Source: Monosporascus cannonballus (Eukaryota > Ascomycota > Sordariomycetes > Xylariales). Taken from it: a stretch of DNA of 64,000 bases. The translations under genes and the position numbers were made by a program. Each line of letters opens with the position of its first letter. Positions within the stretch are counted from its first letter, which is position 1. The stretch covers positions 50,564-114,563 of the forward strand of contig QJNS01000246.1 of the NCBI GenBank assembly GCA_004154925.1. The letters run 5' to 3'. Under the pieces are notes generated by a model. The model saw only the letters and a list, made by a program, of their open reading frames with translations, did no database searches and had not been told where the DNA came from. Of this stretch, positions 55,501 to 64,000 are shown piece after piece.

Positions 55501-57805
55501 TTAATATCGTTTCTGGATAAAAATGTTAAGATAATTAATTTCGCACGTAATTTTCCCGTTATCGTAAACAAATTCCTAACTTTTGATATTCGTTATAATA
55601 TAAGGTTTTAACTTATATTTTCATAATAATTTAAGCTTATTAATTATATTTAGTATAATATAATTCTCGCCCAAGACTTCGTAATTTACCATTACGGTAT
55701 ATTGATACGTTCCGATTTGTATATCCAAAATAATAAAGTTATTAACGGCTTTTATCGTCGTATTTAAAACCTTTTTAAAAATTCTTTTTAATTTTTCTGA
55801 AATTCGTTATTTAGTAATTTTCTTATAAATAATTTCTTCTTTTAATTTCTGTTCGAATCTGTCGAACCTTATTTATATATTTATATTCAACGTATTAAAT
55901 TACTATATCTGTTGTTATTGCCGGCGTGCTTTTTATTTAAATTATATTAATTATTTTTAATTTTATTATACTGTTTTTCTTTATCGAATAAATTATTTCT
56001 TAATGTTTATGATTACATCCTATTATACGTTATTTTAATTATTGTTCCAAAAACCTTTTAGACAATAACATATTTTTGTAATAATTTTCTTTTTGTAAGG
56101 ATTTATAATAAATATTAATTAAAAATGGAAATCTATAACAGCGTATTGGTAATGTTTTTTCATTATACATGAAATTAACTCCTTTTCCGTTTGATAATTA
56201 TATTATTGGAAATAACAAAAGGGTTTGTTTGCGGGCATTATTTTCCTTTCGGCTAATTTTTTGTTTCGGCTAATTATTAAATATATCTTGTGGTTATGGT
56301 TCGAAAATATCGACATTATTATATATTATTCTTATTATTCCCGGTACAGTTTAAAAAATTCGAATCCTTTATAATATATGCGAGTAATCCGTCCGTATAT
56401 ATATTATTTTTATTCTTTGTAATCGGGATATTTTCGTTATCGATAGTATATAGTATATATTTTGGTGTAGTAATCGAAAATTCCGGGATAAACTTTGTTT
56501 TATCTAGTTCTAATATTTGCGTAACTATCCTTATAATCCTTTTTATTATATTCGCAATATTTATTAAGTTAGCTTTTTGGCTTTTCGTATTTCTTATTAA
56601 ATTTTTCGCTATAGGTGATTTAGCATATATTTAGGCTGAATTATATTAATAGGTTTGCTTTCGTCCTTTTGATTTTTTCTGGATTATCCCTTAAGTATAT
56701 GTTTCCAGTTATTTTAACGGAGTTTCTTAGGTACCTTATACCATACTGCTTTATATCCCATTTTATTATAATTATAACATCTGGTTTAGCTCTAGTTTTT
56801 TCTATAAATAGCTCCTAATTTTATAGATTCTGGTTTTATGCTATAAAACATGTTACTACGTCGAAAGGCGTTAATATCAATCGCATATCGAGGTTTATTA
56901 TCGTTTTTTCTTTTAGTATTTTTAACACGTTATGCGTATTAGCAATTAGTAATTTTAATTACTATAACAATATAATTCGACAAATATTTAGGTCGATTAA
57001 ATTTAAAAAACCTTTTTTATATTTTTAAGCCTTTAAAAAACTTAGTTATTAACACTTTTTATCCCCAATTCCATTTAACGATTAATTAAATTAACGTATT
57101 ACTATAACTGGATATTAATTTTGTTTACCGTAATTATTAAATCTATATTTCTTTTTGTTTTTTCGTTTATTATTCTGAAAATCTTTATAAATGTTTACCT
57201 ATATTATTCGTAATCCTTATAAATTTATATTACTTCTGGGTTTTTTTTATTAATTAATAATATGACGTATTCTTTTATAACGAGCTTAAATTAGATGGCT
57301 ATATTTCCGATAAACCGTTCGTTTAAAAATTTAACTTATATAATAAATATAATAAATCAAATAAAAAATATCTGAAATATTTTCGGTATTAAATTAAGAA
57401 TAGTTATAATTTGGTCAAAATTCCATCAATACGTTCTGGCTTAAAAGGCTGAAAAGCTTTTTCTAATTTTTTAGTAAAATTTAGCTAAATAATCTGGTTT
57501 GTTCGACAGAGCTTCGCGGTTTCGGGAGATTTTTTTTTCTTAAATTTCTTATAGGCGAGTTAAAGAGATATCGTAAGATTATTATTATTTCTTTTAAGCT
57601 AAAAAAAGCGTTCGTTTATGGCATCCAGACGTCGAAACCCTTTTTCGTAAAAAAGGCAAGGTTTCTCTTTTTTTTTCGAATTCCATTCTAATATCCGAGA
57701 AATTAGGGACTTGGTAAATAAGCTAGTCGAGTTATTTATTAATAAATATAATGTCGGCAATATTACTCACAGTTTAACGGTATTATTAAATAAAAATTTA
57801 TTACG
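52450..57805 (-). pseudogene. Gypsy F gag-pol remnant
   Basis: Minus-strand reading gives the integrase strand TYYDNILVIIDRF at about 53350-53390 and RT sequence near 54.4-55.0 kb; the YFDD box at about 54575 is destroyed. Protease-like and gag sequences follow to the right. The 114-codon open frame on plus at 56290-56634 is only the antisense of gag, created by loss of stop-forming bases. Confidence 0.7.
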
Positions 57806-58140
57806 TATAACGACTAAATAATTTAATTAACTATTAAATCTTAATCGTACGGATTTATATTAATAAATGTATCGTAAGATTTAATAATAATAAATATAAT
57901 AATATATTACGTTTCGTAATTCTAAAAATATCTTAACTAACGATATTATATTGCAAGCTGAAATTATGTAAACTATGGAAATAATAAGCGTATATATTTT
58001 AATTTTTCCGACTTTATCGAACCTGGCTTTATGGGCTTTACGATCGATCCTGTCGAGCCATCACGTGACTTAACCCATATGGCTTAGTCATTTTTCTGTT
58101 GCGACCGTTTCCTAAGGCCGCAGCCTGTCAGGTTATAATA
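57806..58140 (-). repeat. Right (5') LTR of Gypsy F
   Basis: 335 bp, TATAACGACTAAAT to CAGGTTATAATA, with one 36-bp unit only; followed by CGTAA. Confidence 0.9.
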
Positions 58141-59832
58141 CGTAAGGTTTAAATAAGCCCGTTATCATCCAGTTTGTTAAAATTATTTTTTTTATTTTCG
58201 TATTACGTTAGCTAATTAAAAAATAAATGCAATAAATTAATAGCTTCGAAACTGAATAAGACGAAAAAAATTACGGGCCCGGGGTTTTCTCTAGTATAAT
58301 ACGTATATTAAAAAATCATATCTGTTTTTCTTTACACTAATTGATATATATAATCATACAGAAAGGTCGGTTAATATATACTGAATAAGTTCGGATTTTT
58401 CTCTATATTACGCGATTATCAACTTTTTTTCGAAATCGATAAAAGGATTTATCGAAACTTTCGAATTTAGGATTACGAACGTTAACTTAGGTTATTTTTC
58501 GAACGTTACGATAAATAAGTTAAATAGATGTAAATAAAAAATACTTAAATTTTATGTCCTAAAAAATATTATTAACGCAAATAAGTATATCATAAGGTAT
58601 AATAGGAAATTACTTTTTAATAATCCGATTCCGAATACAGCCGATAATACAGGTTTTACGGCCTGCTTTCTAGCTTATTATGGGTTATTTGTAATATGGA
58701 TAGGCCATTATCTAGGCAAAGGCGGAGGTCCCGTTTACGTTTTACGGCTAAAAAACAGAAAAATCGGCAGGAAAGGCAATAATTTATTGAATCTAATTTA
58801 GCGTATAATTATTTATTTTGTGGATAAACTTAAAAATGTTTATAACCTTTTGTATCATGTATTTTTCGATAACTTTTTCTTTTTATTATAATTATTTTTG
58901 TAATTACGTAAAAAGAGTTTAATAATAATAGAGATAGCTCGAAAAAGGTCTGGAATAATAAAGCAGCTCGTTAATTTAAAAAAGTTAAAAATATTACTTT
59001 ATTTTTTAATTAGGGGGTAAAATTTTTAACGCCTAATATTAAAGTAAATCAAATTGTTTAGGTTAATAATTTGTTTGCTTTATTTTTTAATATTCGATGG
59101 ATAACGAAAGAACAGATCTTATTAATTCGAAAAAAAGCCAAAGTAAAAAATAAATATAAAATCTTTATTCGTAATTTTTTGAAAATAAGGTAAAAAAAAC
59201 GGTTATAATACTTCGAGTTGCTTACGAATATAATTTTAATATGAACGGCGTTAATTTCGATAATTAACGAAAGTGTAAGTTTAAATAGAATTACAACTTT
59301 CGGCATAACGTAATGGAAGCCTTTATATATAACTTCTTATTTTACATTATTGTCAATAATTATTTCCTTTTAAAGAAATAAGGTGATAAATTATTAAAAT
59401 CTTATTACTAAAACGCTGCGCCTTTCCGTAAAACATTTGTTAATAAAGGCATTCGATATATCGGAACACTTTTTAACGGTCGGCAGAAAGTTTCAAAAAG
59501 CTTTTTTCGTACTGGTAATATGGAAATCCCTTTTAATTATCGCTATAAGGTCTTAGGGAAATCCGTTTTAAAGTATCAGATTTGTTTAAGTAATTCTTAT
59601 CGCAGTATACGGCAAGTAGAGCTTTAAATTACAAATGATAATGTTATAAATCGGCAGCTAGCCCGATAAATAGCCTTTCGTTACTTGAAGTATGATATAG
59701 CGATTTATAATAATGACCGGTGTTGGTACTTATATCATAACGCAAAATAGGTGTAGCTAAAGGTAGCTTTTCCTGAAGAAATTGATTGGTTAATGTGGGC
59801 GAATAAAAAATGAGTGCGCTACCCACCATCAG

Positions 59833-59871
59833 AAAATTGTTGCGGCTAACGTCTTGTGGCCTTCCGGCGGA
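59833..59871 (-). repeat. Right terminal inverted repeat
   Basis: Complement of 51048-51086 with less mutation (CTAACGTCTTGTGGCCTTCC core), followed by TA. Confidence 0.75.
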
Positions 59872-59873
59872 TA

Positions 59874-60128
59874 TCGTCGTCTATCGATTTGATAGCCCTT
59901 AGAGGTTAAACGCAGAGACCTCTTACGTATTACTTCGTTAATCGCCTGCGCCGTACGGAATTAAGCCGAAAGCTGTATATTGTTCGAAAGCACAGATTTT
60001 GAAAAATAAAAAGATAGTTTTTTTCAATTTTTAAAAACCATATTAAGAAGCTTTTTATAGGGAAAGAAATCAGTAAATAGATCAACGCGCAACCCGGGTG
60101 TTGTTATGGCTGCACCATGCTATTACGC
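59874..60128. other. Flank right of the DNA transposon
   Basis: Lightly mutated, no gene supported. A small inverted repeat AGAGGT...ACCTCT lies at about 59900-59923. From about 60085 the sequence is clean and GC-richer. Confidence 0.4.
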
Positions 60129-60347
60129 CACCAGGGCAAAAGATCAGTGGAATGATTGCAATTGTGGCAATCATCCTGGTGCTTACAGCTGTATAAGAGC
60201 TAGCGCCACCCGTTACGTTGCTCAGACCGTAACAGTTGTTACCTCATCTTGATCAGGACCCCATTTTGGAGGTTGTGGCTGCGCCTGCGGCGCAGCAGCC
60301 GTAACCACAGCTATAGCTTGTAATCAAGAAATATCTGTCAGGGGTCC
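60129..60347. repeat. Cluster of strong inverted repeats (hairpin block)
   Basis: Four stem candidates in 220 bp: CACCAGG/CCTGGTG (60129-60135, 60175-60181) enclosing TGATTGC/GCAATCA (60153-60159, 60167-60173); GTTACG/CGTAAC (60212-60217, 60228-60233); GGTTGTGGCTGCGCC with GGCGCAGCAGCCGTAACC (60271-60285, 60289-60306); and GGACCCC/GGGGTCC (60256-60262, 60341-60347). A further CTTGAT/ATCAAG pair crosses the last stem. The block is not RIP-mutated although it lies in mutated DNA. It may be a structured RNA gene, a miniature transposon or a GC-rich repeat; no promoter or target duplication was found. Confidence 0.6.
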
Positions 60348-60350
60348 AAT

Positions 60351-63300
60351 ATATTAGCTAAACTCCTTTAAAAATTATACTCATAAAAATAATAAAACCT
60401 CCAAAATAAACCCTAATAACAAGTTATAATTTTTTTGTTCTATTTAATACGTTTTTAGATAAATTTGTAAAAGTTATTAATATTAATTTTGGCAGTATAT
60501 ATTAATTTTAAAACTCCTAGTATTCTAATTTATGTAATTCAACGCAATATAAAAATGTTTATTTTTTAATACAATAATAATTTTAATTAATACAAAATGA
60601 AAATTATCATAAAAAAAAGTATTTTAAAATTCTAATTAATATATGTTATAATTTTTTATCCCTTTTAATTTAATATAATAATAATATAACCGTATAAGCC
60701 AATATAATTATATATAAGATTTAAAATTACCCGTAAAAGATCCCGAAATATATTTTTTAATTAATTAAATACGGATAATATATTTAAAAGTTTAAAGTAA
60801 ATACCTTAAAGTTTTAAATATTTAACTTTTTAAAATATAATGTTTATTTTTATTGGATACTTTTAGTAATTCTTTGCATATTATAAACATAATTAACTTA
60901 TATATTAATATTATGTATATAATCGATAACCTTATAAAACCTTTATAATATCGGTTTATTAGCCTTATATTAGGAGTTATATTTAATAAATAAGGTCGTA
61001 TTTTACCGAAAAAATAAATTAATATAAAGTATAATCTGGTTTTCGGAAAACTTAATATACTTTTCGTTGTTAAAATAAATTTTAGGAAATTCTTAATTAT
61101 TTAAATATTTTTATTAATAATTAATTTAAATATTATTTAAATTATATTATTAATTCAGTTAATAAAAAATAACACATTGTTATATTAATAATTTTATATT
61201 TTATTTTTATTTTAATATTTGGAAATATAAAAAAACTTAATTTAAAAATAGTCGATTAGATAATTATTAAATAATAAAATTATATTAGTTTTATTTTTAA
61301 ATAAATATCGAATAATTAATTTCAAAATATTATATTAAAATTTAATTTCAAATAATGATATAATTTAATTTTTATTAATAAAATATATTAATTAATAAAA
61401 TAAAAATATATCCGATTTAAATATATTAATATCTGTAATTTACGTTTTATTTTTTTATCCATATATATTAATTTATATATATAATAATTACCAGTATTAT
61501 TATAAAAAGAAATTACGAAATATAATAATTTTGGTTAAATCGGCGGCTTAATTAAAAATTATTATAAAACCGAAATCCGGCGTTTTAATATTAATCGTTT
61601 TAAAATCGATATTATTATTTTCTTTATATCTAAAGGGTAAACTTTAAATTGAAAAATCTTTCTTTAATTTAATAATTAATATTTTATTATTAAAATGAAT
61701 TTTTATATTAATAATAAAGCGAAGATTATAAATATCCGTAATCGATTTATTAGAATTATAATTTACCGGAAGTATTTATTAAAAATTATAAAAAAAGGAA
61801 TTAAATTTTATAATTCCGAAATATTTTACGAAAACCAAATTTATAAATATAATAATTTAAAATAATCGGAAGATTTTATCCGTATCGTTATATTTATTAT
61901 TATTTTTGGATTAGGTATAAATATGTTAAATATTAATTAAATAAAATATAAAAATATATTACAAATTCTTTTAATTAAGCCTTTAAAATAATAGTTTAAT
62001 TAAACGGTTCATAATTACAAATAATTAAATATAATTAATTATAAATAAACTATATTATTTATATTTTATTAAATATTCGATAAATATGGAACTGGATTAT
62101 TTGTTTTAAAAAAACTTAAAATAATTAGAATAATTTAGGCTTAATAAGCCCAAAATTATATTATTTCTAAGAATATAAAAATTATAACAAAAAGCGACGT
62201 AATAGATTTGGATAATAAAAAAACGATATACAATTTATTACGAATAAGTTTAATTAAAACCAAATAATTATCGAATTGTAATTTTAATTTTCGGCCGGCC
62301 AAAATATTATTTGTAAATTGCCAAAATAAAATAATTTTAATTTATAATATTAAATAAAAATAAAGCTTTAATAATATATGTTATTTAACGGCAAATATAT
62401 ACGTAAAGCGATTTTGATATATTTAAAAACCAAAAATTATTATATTAAAAAAACCATAATAAGTTAATTCCGGCTAAACCTTATTATAATATATATATAT
62501 AATTTTTCTATATATCCGAATTTTTAAATTCGAACATATTTGCGTAAAAGTAACTAAAGCCTGGTTTAATACAGTTAATTACTTAAAAAATAATAAAGTT
62601 TTAATATAAATAACGGACGAATAAATTATTTTTTACGCGGTTAGTTTTATTTAGTATTAAAAAAGTAAAATAAATATTTATTTTTATTTAATAAATTCCC
62701 GAATAAATTAAACGAAATTAAAGGTTTATATTTAATTTAAAGCATAATCGAATTAATTAAGGCGGTTTTTAGTTTTAATAAATAACAATATTAGGATATT
62801 TTGAAAAACCGCCCATTTTTTATATTATATATAATATATAAAAAAGTTATATTTTCGATTTTATGAAAAATATATATAATTTTTTATGAACGGCGGAATT
62901 CGTTTAATTAGAAATAACGGCATTATATCTTTATACCGTAAACCAATTTATATAGATTACGGATTATTATTATATTATAAATTTGATAAATATCGGAAAG
63001 AATTATAAAGTCGTTTTAAATTATATTTTATTTTAATTAAAATATATTATTTATAATTATTTGATTTAAATTAATAATTCATAATTTAAGGGTAATCTTA
63101 ATAATTTAAAAATTAAACGGGTATATAATATATATATTTTCGTAATTTAAAGTTATAATTTCGGTTATAATACGGTTTATATTTATGTACGTAATATGTA
63201 ACGTATTAAATAATCGTAATTAAAAATATACTTTATTCCTTTTATTTATTATATCGGTATAACATTTATTATTTTCAAATATTTTTAATTTTCTAGCCCC

Positions 63301-63909
63301 GTTTTTATTTAGTATATGTATATTTATATATTTTATTTACTTTTATATTATTATTTGAATCGCCAGCATCGTTAAATCGTAATAATTTATAACCCCACAT
63401 TATAAATAATATCTTTAAAAAAAATTAAAATAATTATTTTTATTACAAATAAAACATTCGTATGTTAAAAATAAACGGTACCTATTAAATAATAATATTA
63501 GTAATAAATTAAAAAATAATCGCGATATGAAGTTAAATAATAAAAAACGAAATTTTGCCGGTTTTAATTAAAATTAATAGCAAAAAATGGGTTTGGTTTC
63601 GGCGTAACGTTATAATCGTAAAACGTAATAATTGAAAATATTTATATAATATTAATTAAAATTATTAATATATTATTTATTTATTAAATTTGTTAGTTTT
63701 GTTAATTTTAAGTTCGTTACGTTATATATAAAATATTAATTTATTTTAATCCGGATTAATTATATACTATAGCAAATATATAATAAAATGTTTTAATTAA
63801 AACAATTAATGGAATTTTATATTACGCGATTCAAATTCTAAAATATTGCGGTTATTATTAAATTATCCTTTTATTTTATAGCCCTTAATTTATAACGCCG
63901 ATTTAAAGT
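60351..63909. other. Extremely AT-rich, RIP-mutated terminal region
   Basis: About 3.6 kb, almost without C/G except CpG. Some plus-strand stretches (about 62400-63000) look like decayed coding sequence (for instance MNGGIRLIRNNGIISLYRKP near 62886), but no family is recognisable. No LTR, TIR or target duplication seen. Confidence 0.5.
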
Positions 63910-64000
63910 TTTTTAATTTTTAATTTTTAATTTTTAATTTTTAATTTTTAATTTTTAATTTTTAATTTTTAATTTTTAATTTTTAATTTTTAATTTTTAA
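63910..64000. repeat. (TTTTTAA)n microsatellite at window edge
   Basis: Exactly 13 perfect 7-bp units reach the last base, so the array continues beyond the window. The perfect repetition contrasts with the degraded surroundings. Confidence 0.95.

Larger units (their letters stand above)
51431..58140 (-). mobile_element. Gypsy F: complete minus-strand Gypsy element
   Basis: LTRs 51431-51837 (407 bp) and 57806-58140 (335 bp), internal 51838-57805 (5,968 bp). Perfect target duplication CGTAA (51426-51430 and 58141-58145). The 72-bp length difference between the LTRs equals exactly two 36-bp units. Minus-strand pol and a plus-strand antisense ORF are readable. Heavily RIP-mutated, more than Gypsy A or C. 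Confidence 0.92.
51256..59828 (+). pseudogene. Transposase-like frame of the unclassified transposon, interrupted
   Basis: Good start context (AAGGCAAAATGGGA). The frame begins MGRKRKATDAKIEPQTPAVQ and continues LNPNWYKKTLQIKPLSALTR and RQIHQLGLILSH before a TAA, then Gypsy F interrupts at 51430. It resumes after 58146 with decayed sequence; near 59430-59580 pieces such as RYIGTLFNGRQKVSKSFFRT and MEIPFNYRYKVLGKSVLKYQ are readable, and near 59740-59800 VAFPEEIDWLMWANKK. I recognise no known transposase family. The basic N-terminus suggests a DNA-binding protein. Reading direction is inferred from these pieces only. Confidence 0.45.
51048..59871 (+). mobile_element. Unclassified DNA transposon with 39-bp TIRs, split by Gypsy F
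   Basis: Inverted repeats 51048-51086 and 59833-59871 (TCTGCTGGAAGG... / ...CCTTCCGGCGGA) agree over 39 bp allowing C/T and G/A exchanges, and are flanked by TA on both sides (51046-51047, 59872-59873). Removing Gypsy F and one CGTAA leaves about 2.1 kb, a typical DNA transposon size. A coding start is readable on the plus strand at 51256. The TIR sequence is unlike that of the Fot1-like element at 31235, so this is a different family. Confidence 0.7.

Noticed and set aside
56290..56634. 114-codon plus-strand frame rich in Phe/Ile (membrane-like)
   Set aside because: It is the antisense of Gypsy F gag; hydrophobicity follows from AT-rich codons, and no homologous frame is preserved in the other copies.
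59644..59829. 61-codon minus-strand frame
   Set aside because: It lies opposite the readable plus-strand pieces of the unclassified transposon and abuts its TIR; no domain.
60129..60347. tRNA gene
   Set aside because: Stem lengths and spacing do not give a cloverleaf, and no A/B box pair (TGGCnnAGTGG, GGTTCGAnnCC) was found.
63910..64000. Telomere
   Set aside because: The unit is 7 bp TTTTTAA, not TTAGGG; RIP of a 6-bp telomere repeat would not give a 7-bp period.

Overview
The window looks like an AT-rich, repeat-filled compartment of a filamentous ascomycete genome (Pezizomycotina). Three things point there: short fungal introns in a short-chain dehydrogenase gene; remnants of Copia, Gypsy (chromodomain type), hAT and Fot1-type elements; and a mutation pattern like repeat-induced point mutation (RIP). 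In the AT-rich stretches CpA/TpG dinucleotides are almost gone while CpG survives, and every transposon reading frame is full of TAA/TAG stops. No bacterial-type genes, rRNA, tRNA or CRISPR were seen.

Layout. 1-494: left-truncated Copia copy ending in its 5' LTR. 495-3,900: unmutated island with an intact three-exon short-chain dehydrogenase/reductase (1017-2242), a broken Pth11/rhodopsin-like membrane protein gene (3373-3745) and a possible gene 5' end. 3,945-4,060: GC-rich palindromic array. 4,261-9,758: complete RIP-mutated Copia element (minus strand) with 5-bp target duplications. 9,764-15,882: RIP-mutated DNA containing an hAT transposase remnant. 15,888-23,276: complete RIP-mutated Gypsy element (plus strand). 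23,282-24,890: AT-rich DNA with two short tandem repeats. 24,890-27,320: second unmutated island with a tubby-C-terminal-like protein gene (26319-26888), an unidentified open frame and promoter-like motifs.

27,710-50,887 is a Russian-doll nest read from target-site duplications: Fot1-like element > Gypsy B > Gypsy A > Gypsy C > LTR D, next to an older LTR E. 51,048-59,871 is an unclassified DNA transposon (39-bp inverted repeats, TA duplication) split by a further Gypsy (F). 60,129-60,347 is a small unmutated cluster of strong inverted repeats; the rest is extremely AT-rich and ends in 13 perfect TTTTTAA units at the window edge.

Only the dehydrogenase and the tubby-like gene look functional. 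The most interesting signals are (i) a conserved antisense cysteine-rich/coiled-coil ORF at the 3' end of all four Gypsy copies examined, overlapping the chromodomain region tail to tail; (ii) U3 regions of one Gypsy family that each carry a different 35-36-bp tandem array; (iii) ACCC...GGGT palindromes at three borders between mutated and unmutated DNA; and (iv) the hairpin cluster near 60.2 kb. All readings were made by eye; element ends supported by target duplications are firm, while domain borders inside mutated elements are approximate.
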